In this document: piece by piece, positions 50,581-59,893 of the stretch | Layout of the letters: each line of letters opens with the position of its first letter | Numbering within the stretch: the stretch's first letter is position 1 | Assembly: GCA_965216195.1 (NCBI GenBank) | Contig: OZ244151.1 | Location: 992,001-1,056,000 of the forward strand | Direction: 5' to 3' | DNA from: Aridibacter sp965216195 | GTDB lineage: Bacteria; Acidobacteriota; Blastocatellia; Pyrinomonadales; Pyrinomonadaceae | Length of the DNA stretch: 64,000 bases | Translations under genes and position numbers: made by a program | Notes under the pieces: generated by a model | What the model saw: only the letters and a program-made list of their open reading frames with translations | What the model was told of the DNA's origin: nothing | Database searches by the model: none

Positions 50581-53520
50581 CTAGTTTAACCTTTGGAATC
50601 CAGTCAACTGAATTGTTTGGAAATACGGCGTTCCAGGCGGTAGTCGGTTAGGATCGAGGAACGTTGCATCAAACACCCAGTCACGGATTGGAGGACTATA
50701 AACCTTGCGACAGCACTTGAACGGAGCGTTATTATTACGTGAATTATAAAGGTTGATTAACGAACCCGCATAATTAAGCCTTTTTTTGCTCCACTTTTCG
50801 AGGAAGCGCTTAAAGTTATGGACGCCACCCCCAAGCTGTTTATCACTACCGCCTTGGTCCGGCTCACCTGGTTCCTTCAGACTCGTGCGAGTATCTCCGG
50901 ACATCATTGCAAAACGAACCTGCGTATCGCTCGCCAGACGAGAACTAAGATTAAAGGCATTCTTAAAGCTATTCCCATCATTCCAGGAATTTGACAATAT
51001 TGACACGGTGTCGCCAACTACTGAAGCCGGAACGTGGTCAGACGTATCCTGCGGCAGGTATTCGGTCGATTCCGTGGGATTTCCGTAACTACCGATTCCG
51101 ATAGCATTGTAGTTTCCAAGCGTATAAACGCCGTTTTCGGATGCGACGGTAAAACCACGTGTATTTTCAGGTACCGTCACGTCGTAGGCGCCGGGAAGTT
51201 TCCGTCCATTGATCAGCCTTACGCCGCGGCGATAGTATGGTGTTTCAAGCGTCGCTGCTACTCCCTTTGCCAGAGTCGTTCCCGAGCCCGTATATCTAAC
51301 GGCTTCATTTGCGAAATCGGTTTCCAAAGTTCCGTTGTTGTTTAAGTCTTCACCGTACTGGAGGATTCCGTCGGTTGGACCGTACACGTCTTCCATATCG
51401 TACTCGCCGTCGAAATCATAGTCTCCGCGGCGGTCGGATACGTAAACGACCCAGCCATTCGATTCCGGAATGTCGGTCGCCTTTAGACTACGCCCCTTTA
51501 AGACGTGGAACGGAGTACCTGTCGGCATCATCGCGTCAAAATCGCCTTCGAGAAACTTCTTTAAATTTGCGATGTCGAGGTCGATCATGGTCATCGTTCC
51601 GGCCCACGTTACCTCGTCGCCATATTTAGAGGTGGTGTCGATGCTATCGTTGTAAAGCCCTTCGCGAGTATCAAACATCTTAATCGGAAAAGGTACTACA
51701 TACGCTTTGGCATTTGTGGCTCCGACGGTAGCGAGTTTCCAGTGATCCTCATGATCGCCATAGTATTCACCGTCTTTTGAGTAGCAGTAATAGTTGATAT
51801 CAGAAGTCGGCAGATCGTTACATGGGCCATTATCAACTGGATCTTGGGGGTCCATTAGGTCTGGAACACCGCCAGTTTCGTTTCTGCGCGCTGCAACAAC
51901 ATAGTTGAAGTCTCTCGAATTCCAATTCGACATAGATACAAAACTCGTATCGGTGCTTTCAACCTTGACGTTGCCAAAATAAAAGCGCTGAAGTTTGACG
52001 ACCGAGCGCGAGTCAGCATTTCCGTATCCATCAATAGAAAATTGATCCAGCCCATCATTAATAGTCACAGCTTGTTCCGTAACTCCAAGACTCAATACGT
52101 CCTGGGTTATATCAACTGTTTCGATCGCATCGGTCAGCGGGTCTAGCCCAACCGCTTCAATTTTAATCCAAGTTTCAACGCTGGATCCGCGGCGGAAACG
52201 TTCACCATTAATACGGGTTGCTTGATAGCCATCGGCCATCGCTGGAGGTTTGTATCCTCGGGCCGAACCCGAGCTCGGGTTACTTCCATCCCCACTGATA
52301 TCGCCGTCTAAACGTACGCCGCATTCGGTCGTCACGGCGCCGATGCCAACTCCTGTGGCACAGCCCGGAAGCTTTGCTTTGCTATCGGCTAATGAAACTC
52401 GAATCCCGCGCTTATTGGAAAATCTTTCTTTCGAAGTAACCTGTGCGTCGGCAATAACGGGTGTTACCGGAACGATCGTCGGGGATGCTTTTGTTCCGAG
52501 TCCGTTGTTGTAAACATCGCCTACAGCCAGTCCCCTTTTAATCAGTTCGATGTAATCGAGGGGAGCACCGTTTATTCCGCTGGCGATTTTCAGAGGCAAG
52601 TCGAGTCGGTCTTGTTGGGCCAGCAGATTTCCCTGGAAGAGCGCCTCGTTCGAAGGCCAGTCTTTGTTGACATAGGCAATCGGCATGTCCGGCTCGCTAA
52701 TTTTTGGAGCGCCATTTACGACGTCTCTAAGTACACTACCCATGCCATATTGCAAAGGCACCCAAGTGCCCGCGGCATTTTTAATTTGAATTTTGGTTCC
52801 ATAATCACCGGTAGCGGATCCATTCTTCATAACGTCGGTAAAAACTTCACCGGTTGCCGTTACTTTTGATGAGAAGTTGAGCTGGTTTCCCGCCTTCATA
52901 AAGATATGGCGGTTTGAATGAACACGTCCACCAAAGTCAAATTTCGGGCCCGGGTGAAACTCAAGATCGTCTTCGTAAAAGATTCCAAACTGAAAAATCG
53001 GAATGCGGTTATTGAAAAACTTACGTTTTAAGCGCACCTGAACACCGTTGAACTTATTGGTCGCGGTGGAATCGATTTCCCATTCGTCCCGAAGCGCGTT
53101 CAGGCCTTGAAACTGAGATCCGGTCATTACAACCACCTCAGAATCGCCCGATTTTTTTATGTCCTGGACAAATTCATATTCATTGGTAAATCCGTATTGA
53201 CCATCGGGCTCCTGACCTTTGATTCGATTCAAATCATCCTGGCTGGGACTCAGTTTAACGTCGAAAATCTTATCGAAATTATGGGTCATCACCTCGAGAC
53301 TTGCCTGAGCCGCTTCAAAAGTACGAGTTTCGGAGGCGTCGTTAGAGGAGGCGACCGTCTCGTTTGACGTCCTTGAAACCGCGAGAGCCACGAATCCCAT
53401 TAAGAGCAGCATAATCAGGAGAGCGATGACAATTGCAGTTCCGTCTTGTCCTTCGCCCCGGCGAATTTGTTTGGCAGAGTTGGCAAGTTTGTTTGGTGTA
53501 TTATTCAAATTCTCAGTCAT
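50581..53520 (-). CDS. Large PilX-like minor pilin / pilus assembly protein
   Basis: A 979-aa protein. The N-terminus (GTAIVIALLIMLLLMGFVALAVS, about 28-50) is the hydrophobic helix typical of PilX-like proteins, followed by the helix SNETVASSNDASETRTFEAAQASLEVM. The large remainder is beta-rich, with aspartate-rich loops that resemble calcium-binding motifs (GDYDFDGEYDMEDV, EDLNNNGTLETDF, about 715-760). The C-terminal region carries NAPFKCCRKVYSP. It is far longer than PilX (~200 aa) and may combine priming-complex and tip-adhesin functions, as PilY1 does elsewhere. It is the last gene of a four-gene minor pilin operon. Confidence 0.75.
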   Translation of the reverse strand: MTENLNNTPNKLANSAKQIRRGEGQDGTAIVIALLIMLLLMGFVALAVSRTSNETVASSNDASETRTFEAAQASLEVMTHNFDKIFDVKLSPSQDDLNRIKGQEPDGQYGFTNEYEFVQDIKKSGDSEVVVMTGSQFQGLNALRDEWEIDSTATNKFNGVQVRLKRKFFNNRIPIFQFGIFYEDDLEFHPGPKFDFGGRVHSNRHIFMKAGNQLNFSSKVTATGEVFTDVMKNGSATGDYGTKIQIKNAAGTWVPLQYGMGSVLRDVVNGAPKISEPDMPIAYVNKDWPSNEALFQGNLLAQQDRLDLPLKIASGINGAPLDYIELIKRGLAVGDVYNNGLGTKASPTIVPVTPVIADAQVTSKERFSNKRGIRVSLADSKAKLPGCATGVGIGAVTTECGVRLDGDISGDGSNPSSGSARGYKPPAMADGYQATRINGERFRRGSSVETWIKIEAVGLDPLTDAIETVDITQDVLSLGVTEQAVTINDGLDQFSIDGYGNADSRSVVKLQRFYFGNVKVESTDTSFVSMSNWNSRDFNYVVAARRNETGGVPDLMDPQDPVDNGPCNDLPTSDINYYCYSKDGEYYGDHEDHWKLATVGATNAKAYVVPFPIKMFDTREGLYNDSIDTTSKYGDEVTWAGTMTMIDLDIANLKKFLEGDFDAMMPTGTPFHVLKGRSLKATDIPESNGWVVYVSDRRGDYDFDGEYDMEDVYGPTDGILQYGEDLNNNGTLETDFANEAVRYTGSGTTLAKGVAATLETPYYRRGVRLINGRKLPGAYDVTVPENTRGFTVASENGVYTLGNYNAIGIGSYGNPTESTEYLPQDTSDHVPASVVGDTVSILSNSWNDGNSFKNAFNLSSRLASDTQVRFAMMSGDTRTSLKEPGEPDQGGSDKQLGGGVHNFKRFLEKWSKKRLNYAGSLINLYNSRNNNAPFKCCRKVYSPPIRDWVFDATFLDPNRLPPGTPYFQTIQLTGFQRLN

Positions 53521-53537
53521 GATTGTCTTCCTATTGT

Positions 53538-54656
53538 TTAACCCTGGTCGTATTCCAGATTTCTTGCGCTGAAGGTTGCGCTTAACTTGATTTCCTCAGG
53601 TCTGCCAGTTTTTTCGTCGACTTCGGTCGATTGAACGGTAATTGTCACCGTTATCTGGCGAATCAGATTGGCGTCGGTCGGAGTATCATCCGTCGTTCCA
53701 GCAACTCCATCCGACCCGGCCGTTGGGTTTTCAGTAACCGTTCCATTTTCAAGAACATACTTGAATTGCAAGTCTTTGACGTTATATGCAAGCGGTTGTT
53801 CCTGGATTTGCTCGTCAAATGGACGTCCCGTGTTGTTTCCATAAACTTTTCGAACCAATGTACCGTCATCCTTTACTCGATAGCTCACCCAGTGAAATCG
53901 CTTTAGCGACGAGATCGAGTTCGTGCAGTTGTCCAGAATGGTTCGAGTACATTTTCGAAGCAGATTTCTGTCAATACCAATTCCATTTCTCGCGAGGTTT
54001 ATACCGAGCGGATCGGTAGGCTTTAGGTCTATGTTTCTTGTATCGACGATGTCAGAAACCATCGCGGCTACTTGGGTGGAATCCGCCTCAACTAGGACCA
54101 AATCATAAGGATTTACATTATCCGTTTTATTAATTGCCCCACTACGAAATCTAATTCGCAAATCCTCATTCGAATTTCCCTTAAGCGAATTTCTAAGCGA
54201 TTTTGCATCTCCGCCATTAAAATCCATATCGCGAAACGCAAAAGCGATGATGTCTGTTCGCTCCGTTGAGGAGGTCTGCAGGCTATTTTGAAAGAGGTCG
54301 TTACCCGGAATTACCGAAGTTAAAATATCTCTTTCATCATCTTTATCAACCGGAACCTCGAGCGTGTCCGAAATGAAATCGTCGGGTACGAGCGCACCTG
54401 CTTGATGATAGCTGAGTCCAGCGTTTAGAGCGTCGCGACCGATTAGGTGTATCGCTGCACGCGCATTTTTAAGAACGTCGGTTCGGCGGCTCGAACGGTT
54501 TCTCGAAACGGTTCCCAATGAGAGTAAACCGTAGATCGAACTTGTTACGATTAGAAAAATTACCATCGCAATCAACAATTCGACGAGACTGAAACCGGCC
54601 TGCGAGTGGTCTTTATGAGTTAAATTCGCTCTGTTTTTTCTGGTCGTGAATGTCAT
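53538..54656 (-). CDS. PilW-like prepilin
   Basis: A 372-aa type IV pilus minor prepilin. The cleavage/methylation motif is GFSLVELLIAMVIFLIVTSS, with G before F and E at +5 for prepilin peptidase. A C-terminal beta domain follows, with a loop GSDGVAGTTDDTPTD similar to one in the upstream PilV-like protein. Its start overlaps the PilV-like stop by one base. Confidence 0.85.
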   Translation of the reverse strand: MTFTTRKNRANLTHKDHSQAGFSLVELLIAMVIFLIVTSSIYGLLSLGTVSRNRSSRRTDVLKNARAAIHLIGRDALNAGLSYHQAGALVPDDFISDTLEVPVDKDDERDILTSVIPGNDLFQNSLQTSSTERTDIIAFAFRDMDFNGGDAKSLRNSLKGNSNEDLRIRFRSGAINKTDNVNPYDLVLVEADSTQVAAMVSDIVDTRNIDLKPTDPLGINLARNGIGIDRNLLRKCTRTILDNCTNSISSLKRFHWVSYRVKDDGTLVRKVYGNNTGRPFDEQIQEQPLAYNVKDLQFKYVLENGTVTENPTAGSDGVAGTTDDTPTDANLIRQITVTITVQSTEVDEKTGRPEEIKLSATFSARNLEYDQG

Positions 54657-55246
54657 TAGTCTTCATCTCCCTGATAATTGGTAATCCAGGTAGAAACTTT
54701 TTCATCCCGGGAGATATTGTTTATGAAATATTTGATAGTTACATCAATTCTGCGCCGTGCTATGGGGTTTGGAGGGCTCGGACGCTCGGGATCATCGATG
54801 TCTGTAATCTCGATTTTGCGTCGAAACCCCTGGATGACCGGACTATCGTTTGCCGGACGTCCCTGTACGGCGCAGGAAGCCCCTTCAGGACACGCGTCGT
54901 CAGCTGTTCCAGCAACTCCATCCCAACCGTTTTCTTCGCGAATTGGGGTCCATCCGTTGAAAAACACTCCTTTGTATGTTCCGTCAACTTGGTTAGTTCC
55001 AACATTTCCAACCGAATCCCATCCGTCGATCGTTCCGGGGCGGGAAATATCCCGCGCCGCGATGATTGATTCAATCGTCGAAAGGGCGAGCTGCTTGGCG
55101 ATAATCCGTTTATCTGTCTCATAAGAGCGTATGAGATTCGCAGTCAGTGCTGAGGTAAGAGCTAATACTCCGACGAGCATGATTACGATTCCAATCATTA
55201 CATCGATGTACGAAAACCCTTTTTCGTTTTTTGTTGTCCTTTTCAT
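54656..55246 (-). CDS. PilV-like prepilin
   Basis: A 196-aa minor prepilin. The N-terminal motif GFSYIDVMIGIVIMLVGVLAL resembles prepilin cleavage sites, although the +5 residue is Asp rather than Glu. LIRSYETDKRIIAKQLALSTIESI follows, as in PilV. The loop GWDGVAGTADD is shared with the PilW-like protein. It belongs to the four-gene pilus operon. Confidence 0.82.
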   Translation of the reverse strand: MKRTTKNEKGFSYIDVMIGIVIMLVGVLALTSALTANLIRSYETDKRIIAKQLALSTIESIIAARDISRPGTIDGWDSVGNVGTNQVDGTYKGVFFNGWTPIREENGWDGVAGTADDACPEGASCAVQGRPANDSPVIQGFRRKIEITDIDDPERPSPPNPIARRRIDVTIKYFINNISRDEKVSTWITNYQGDED

Positions 55247-55276
55247 CGTTCTAGCTTCTCCTAGCGCATTTTCTAC

Positions 55277-56065
55277 TTAGGGGGTTGGGGTTGGGGTGGG
55301 AGTAGGACTGCCGCCAGTTTGCTGTCCACCATAAACACTGGTTCTTCGTGAATCCTGCCACTTATTATTGCCCTCAAGCGCAGGATTGTATTCCCATAAA
55401 CGGATCGAACCGGTCGAACCTAGTACTGTAATCGCACGGGCAACTAAATATTTCTCATCATCCTTGTCGGCGAGAGACCAAACGTGAAGAGTTACTCCCA
55501 CGCTTACCGCGCCGCCGCCCGTTTCATTATTTCCAGCGTCAACGATCGTACCGTTACTTAGGAAGCGAATCGTACAAACCTGATTGTTTTGGCTCATCGG
55601 ATAAACGCTTTGCTTAAACTGCGCGGAAGGAACCGGGAAGGCCTCCGGAGGATTGACATTAATATTACTTGGACGGGCATCAAGCCTAACTGCCGTGCTG
55701 TCGAGAAGCGTGGTAGTTCTGATAAGGTCGTCGTCTGAGGAAGCCCCGACTCCGTTTTCATCGATGAGGCGCACCATGTTTGCCGTTAGATCGATCTCAA
55801 CCCGAAGCGTTTCGCGCTGTGTCAGCGACCTCTGGCGAGCCTCTTGCAGCATGTCAATGATTTTAAGGGCTTGATCGTCTGCGTTATAAAGTTTCTTGTG
55901 GGCCGTTATGTAATAGATCGCCGTGCCGGACATTATTGAAATGATGGTAAGGGCAACGAGGATTTCGATAATCGAAAAACCACGTTCCGGACTATGAGCG
56001 GATGCAGGAGTAGTTTTTTCGTTATAATATTTCATCTTAAATGGGTGGAAGTATTCGATTTTCAC
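55277..56065 (-). CDS. FimT/GspH-like prepilin
   Basis: A minor prepilin of up to 262 aa. The type IV cleavage site is ERGFSIIEILVALTIISIMS, with Glu at +5; MLQEARQRSLTQRETLRVEIDL is the usual FimT/GspH helix and strand. Initiation could be at 56065 or at a second in-frame ATG at 56035. The C-terminus ends in a GGSPTPTPTPTP low-complexity tail. It is the first gene of the pilin operon and is divergent from the FHA-PBP cluster. Confidence 0.82.
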   Translation of the reverse strand: MKIEYFHPFKMKYYNEKTTPASAHSPERGFSIIEILVALTIISIMSGTAIYYITAHKKLYNADDQALKIIDMLQEARQRSLTQRETLRVEIDLTANMVRLIDENGVGASSDDDLIRTTTLLDSTAVRLDARPSNINVNPPEAFPVPSAQFKQSVYPMSQNNQVCTIRFLSNGTIVDAGNNETGGGAVSVGVTLHVWSLADKDDEKYLVARAITVLGSTGSIRLWEYNPALEGNNKWQDSRRTSVYGGQQTGGSPTPTPTPTP

Positions 56066-56247
56066 CTTTTGTTACTAAGAAAAGAGGTGAGCTTTTCTCG
56101 TGACCATTTTAAATAAACGTACAATGAACAACAAATTTCAAAAATGTTAAACAAAAATTTAAAATAATCTTTTTCCCTTTTCCTTTCAAATAGATAGCAA
56201 TTTGTATAAAATTACTTTTAACCGCTATTTAGGTGCGTTTTCCGCCG

Positions 56248-57354
56248 ATGACCGAACAGAAAAAAGTGCAAAAGGAGAGTTTTTCGCTCGACTGGCTTGT
56301 CCAGGGTGTTCTTACAAAACTTGGCGACACGTTTGATCGTTTAACTGGTAGAGGCTGGAATCCCTCGAGTAGTTTGGCAACCAGCAAACTCATAGAGAAG
56401 TTGAAAGCACTTTTAGACGCCGAGATTAGGGATTTAGGCGTTGAAGGAAAGTTTGCTCCGCACAGCATTAAATTGATGATTCAGTGGGATAAATTTTCTA
56501 CGGATTCCGATGATGACTTAAAGAAACTTGAAAGTGAATTGCACGCAGCGGCGATAGACCATATTAACGACCGGCTGTATCACACCTACGCCCCAATAGA
56601 CATCGAGATAAAAACTGATTATTTCACGGAAGGAGTAAGGCTAATTGGAGGGTTTGGTAAGTTTTCTGACGGTGAGGAAGACGATGAATCGTCGGTCGTT
56701 GTTACTCTTCCTAATCTGAATCGGGATCAACTTCTCAAGGATGGAAAGATTTCCGTAAACCTTAACGAGGAAGAGCTGCGAAGGAATTTGGGTACTTTTC
56801 TGGCGAAATTCGATGAAAATGGTACGTCGCGAGAAATTATATTGGATTTTACCGGTAAGAAGCGCAAGAGTATCGGGCGTTCGAAAGAGAACGATTTGAC
56901 GATTAATGATCGCAGTATTTCAAAAATTCACGCTTCACTTGTCTTAAATTCCAAAAATGAACTGGTTATTGCTGACACAGGATCGACAAACGGAACCTAT
57001 GTAAGCGGAGAGCGTATTTCATATGGAAAGGCCTTTGAAATCACGTTAAATCAACCTCTTAAGTTAGGAGGTGTAAATGTTGTGATTACAAGGTATAATA
57101 GTCTAGAAACAGAGCCTGAAGATGAAAAGAAATCCATTGATTCGAGCGTGCACCAAAGCTTAGAATCATCGAAAGAGAGCGAAAACATCTCACCGCAGGC
57201 GGAGGAAACAGAGGTATGGGTTGATAAATCAAACCTCCCGGGTGAGGGCGACCTGGATGATACCGTCAAAGGGGATGACAGCGAGGCGGATTTAGAAATA
57301 AGCGTTGAAAAGAGCGCTTCGAATTTGGATAAGACACAGGATTGGGAAGTTTGA
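56248..57354 (+). CDS. Second FhaA-type protein: DUF3662 plus FHA domain
   Basis: A 368-aa adaptor. The start at 56248 is preferred to an in-frame GTG five codons upstream. The N-terminal domain (about 20-135: TSKLIEKLKALLDAEIRDL, AAAIDHINDRLYHTYAPIDIEI) fits DUF3662. The FHA domain (about 205-280) is complete: KSIGRSKENDLTINDRSIS, KIHASL, DTGSTNGTYV, with the GR, S, H and N-G residues that bind phosphothreonine. The C-terminal ~90 residues are acidic and Ser/Thr-rich, with possible phosphorylation sites. It is the first gene of the cluster FHA-PBP-(RAYT)-SEDS-PP2C, 3 bases from the PBP start. Confidence 0.9.
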   Translation: MTEQKKVQKESFSLDWLVQGVLTKLGDTFDRLTGRGWNPSSSLATSKLIEKLKALLDAEIRDLGVEGKFAPHSIKLMIQWDKFSTDSDDDLKKLESELHAAAIDHINDRLYHTYAPIDIEIKTDYFTEGVRLIGGFGKFSDGEEDDESSVVVTLPNLNRDQLLKDGKISVNLNEEELRRNLGTFLAKFDENGTSREIILDFTGKKRKSIGRSKENDLTINDRSISKIHASLVLNSKNELVIADTGSTNGTYVSGERISYGKAFEITLNQPLKLGGVNVVITRYNSLETEPEDEKKSIDSSVHQSLESSKESENISPQAEETEVWVDKSNLPGEGDLDDTVKGDDSEADLEISVEKSASNLDKTQDWEV

Positions 57355-57357
57355 TCT

Positions 57358-59226
57358 ATGCTGGTTTTTTTCCTGCAGATTGATTGGGAGAGCTTACGAC
57401 CGGAAAAACTATTCGGAGTGCAGGTGCTAGAGCGCACGCCGGCAGGTTTGACAATTGCATATGTCGTTGGGATAGCAGTATTAGTTTTCTTTCTGATTCT
57501 ATCTTTCATAGGCAATTTTAGCCGTCCCCGTTTTAACTTTGAAGTAAACCTACCCAGACAAGTAAAAAAGAAGCTCAGCTCGACCGCAACCAACCGCAGT
57601 TTGCGGCTTTGGCAGGTGGTTTTTTTCTTACTCGCTTTTACTGTTTACGGGTATCACGTCTATTGGACATATTGGGCTGACGAATACAACGAACAGTTTC
57701 AAGCGTTGAGCTATAAAGACCTGAGGTACCGGCGAACTACAGCAGCGAACTTGCGCGGTTGGCTTCTCGATCGTTCCGGGAAACTCGCTAACTCCCTTGC
57801 TCACTATGAATTAGGCAAGAGTGGGGAAGTGGTCAGGCGTTATTCGCTCGAACGCGAAATGGCGCATTTGCTTGGTACCGAACGCGGAACGCCCGGGCTC
57901 GAGCGCACGATTTATAAGAAGAGTGCCGATCCGATGCCGGAAGCCTGGGAAGTTTTGACGAAGATCAAAAGTAAATCAGAAGAGCAAAAAGATGTGAGGA
58001 TTACGATTGACCGCGATATGCAGAAATATATTGCGGCGCAATTAAAAGGGCGGAAAGGTGCGATCGTCGTTCTAAATCCTCAAACGGGGGATCTGATCGC
58101 AATGTACTCAAATCCATCTTTCAGTTTAGCCGAAGCTCAGTCGCTCGATAGCTGGCTGAAGCTTGAAGGGAACTCTCGAGATAAGCCGCTTTTAAACCGC
58201 GCGACGCGTGAGTATTACGTTCCCGGGTCCACTTTCAAGACCTTCACGACGATTGCCGCTCTGCGTTCAAATAAGCAAAATTCTGTTTTTGTCGCAAAAC
58301 CGGAAGGGTTTCTACCGCGTGGCTCGGGGAGACCGATTCGAGATTATGGCGGGAGTTGCGGCCGCTGTGGTCCTCTGGGAATCGCGGAAGCTTATCAATA
58401 TTCAAGCAATCAGTATTTCGCACAACTTGCGATCTCGATCGGGAAGCTCGGTATTGCGGACACAGCGCGAAAAAGCGGGATTGCGCCGGTTGAAATGCCG
58501 GCCGATGCTACTCGTGCGGGATTTTATCCTGACATATGGAACACGAGCAAGCCATCCATCGCCAATTCGATTGCGCCGAGACAATCGACGATCGTTACCG
58601 GAAGGCGTGTACGTGCATATGACGTGGGTTTGGAGGGGATCGGGCAGGGATATTCCGGACAAATGACCCCATTTCAGATGGCACTTCTCGCCGCGATTCC
58701 GGCTAACTTAAGGGGCAATTTGATGAAGCCGAAGATCGAATATGACCTCAAACCAGCCGTTTATAGCAAAGTTTTAAGTCCAAGACAGGCTGCACAGATG
58801 CGCAGAATTATGGCTTTGGTTCCCGCTGCTGGAACAGCGCGGGGAGCATTCGCAAGGGTCAACGGTATCGTGAAAACAGGTGGAAAAACCGGTTCTGCGG
58901 AAAAAAAAGCTCCTGTTTACGACAAAAAGACCGGAAAGCTGCGAACCGTTACAAAGAAGCGTCGCGATGCAGAAGGGAAACTCGTGGAGTACCAATCGCC
59001 TGTTACATATTTGCGTACGGATAGCTGGTACGTCTCGATTGCTCCGATTGAAAACCCTCAAGTGGCGATTGCGGTAGTGGTTGAAAGCGGGGGCGGCGGT
59101 AGTAAAACTGCAGCGCCAATCGCAGCGAATGTTGTGCTCAAAGCAAGGCAACTGGGGCTTTTGGGGTCGAAATATACTCCGAAGGTGAAAGTGAAAAAAA
59201 GTAAACGGAGGAAGAGGAAGAGGTAG
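57358..59226 (+). CDS. Class B penicillin-binding protein (PBP2/FtsI type)
   Basis: A 622-aa peptidoglycan transpeptidase. The active-site motifs are STFK (S291-K294), SSN (349-351) and KTG (510-512), all intact. Unusually, two hydrophobic helices precede the periplasmic part (IAYVVGIAVLVFFLILSFI, about 34-52, and LWQVVFFLLAFTVYGYHVYW, about 84-103) instead of one. The short dimerisation-like region has RGWLLDRSGKLANSL. The C-terminus is very basic (KVKKSKRRKRKR). Its stop codon is the first base of the RAYT element. Its usual SEDS partner is encoded after the insertion. Confidence 0.93.
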   Translation: MLVFFLQIDWESLRPEKLFGVQVLERTPAGLTIAYVVGIAVLVFFLILSFIGNFSRPRFNFEVNLPRQVKKKLSSTATNRSLRLWQVVFFLLAFTVYGYHVYWTYWADEYNEQFQALSYKDLRYRRTTAANLRGWLLDRSGKLANSLAHYELGKSGEVVRRYSLEREMAHLLGTERGTPGLERTIYKKSADPMPEAWEVLTKIKSKSEEQKDVRITIDRDMQKYIAAQLKGRKGAIVVLNPQTGDLIAMYSNPSFSLAEAQSLDSWLKLEGNSRDKPLLNRATREYYVPGSTFKTFTTIAALRSNKQNSVFVAKPEGFLPRGSGRPIRDYGGSCGRCGPLGIAEAYQYSSNQYFAQLAISIGKLGIADTARKSGIAPVEMPADATRAGFYPDIWNTSKPSIANSIAPRQSTIVTGRRVRAYDVGLEGIGQGYSGQMTPFQMALLAAIPANLRGNLMKPKIEYDLKPAVYSKVLSPRQAAQMRRIMALVPAAGTARGAFARVNGIVKTGGKTGSAEKKAPVYDKKTGKLRTVTKKRRDAEGKLVEYQSPVTYLRTDSWYVSIAPIENPQVAIAVVVESGGGGSKTAAPIAANVVLKARQLGLLGSKYTPKVKVKKSKRRKRKR

Positions 59227-59888
59227 GAACGCGGACATTCCTGTCCGCCCGGTAAATGGAATGAACTCGACAAAAGAAAAATCAAAAGGTTGGCATTGTC
59301 GTGGATATCTTCCTCATTACGACGACGGGAGTGTTTTTCAGTTTGTTACATTTCGCTTACACGATTCTGTTCCGGCTAAATTGATCAAGCGCTGGAGTTT
59401 GGAGCTTGAACATGAAACGCGTGAGAACCGAGCTCGAAAATTGAGACAAAAGCTCGATAAGTTTCTTGATTCCGGGTATGGAGAGTGTCACCTGAAAAAG
59501 CGAGAAGTTGCTCAAGTTGCTGAGGGAGCGCTGCTTTACCTAGATAAACGCAGATACAAGTTGCGTTCGTGGGTTGTTATGCCAAACCATATTCATTTTT
59601 TGGCGGGCATCAATGAAGGAGAATCGCTATCCTCAATAATGAAAGTGCTAAAAGGTTACACTGCGCGCGAGATTAATAAGATTGTTATGCGGTCTGGGAA
59701 ATTCTGGCAGAACGATTATTTTGATCGGTATATACGTGGCGACAAACACTATCATTCAGTTGTGAAATATATCGAGAACAATCCGGTGAAGGCCAAGCTT
59801 TGTTCTAAGCCAAGGGATTGGGAATTTGGAAGTGCAAGACGGAGGGAGGCAGTGGAGGAGTAAAAGCGGACAAGAATGTCCGCGTTCC
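59226..59888 (+). mobile_element. RAYT element with 23-base inverted REP ends
   Basis: The left end (59226-59248) contains GCGGACATTCCTGTCCGC and the right end (59866-59888) contains GCGGACAAGAATGTCCGC; as inverted repeats they match at 22 of 23 bases. They enclose one gene, the RAYT. The left end starts at the last base of the PBP stop codon, and the right end runs into the leader of the SEDS gene, so the element separates two genes that would otherwise be adjacent. REPs of the same family lie at 9.7, 11.9, 12.2 and 14.7 kb. Confidence 0.9.
59261..59863 (+). CDS. REP-associated tyrosine transposase (RAYT, Y1 HUH)
   Basis: A 200-aa single-strand transposase of the TnpA-REP family. The HUH motif is in WVVMPNHIHFLAGI (HIH, about residue 108-112). 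The region FWQNDYFDRYIRGDKHYHSVV and YIENNPVKAKL with the catalytic tyrosine is classic RAYT, as is the N-terminal FQFVTFRLHDSVP. RAYTs recognise and disperse REP/REPIN sequences; the flanking inverted REPs and those elsewhere in the window are its probable substrates. The frame is intact. Confidence 0.95.
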   Translation: MNSTKEKSKGWHCRGYLPHYDDGSVFQFVTFRLHDSVPAKLIKRWSLELEHETRENRARKLRQKLDKFLDSGYGECHLKKREVAQVAEGALLYLDKRRYKLRSWVVMPNHIHFLAGINEGESLSSIMKVLKGYTAREINKIVMRSGKFWQNDYFDRYIRGDKHYHSVVKYIENNPVKAKLCSKPRDWEFGSARRREAVEE

Positions 59889-59893
59889 AAATC

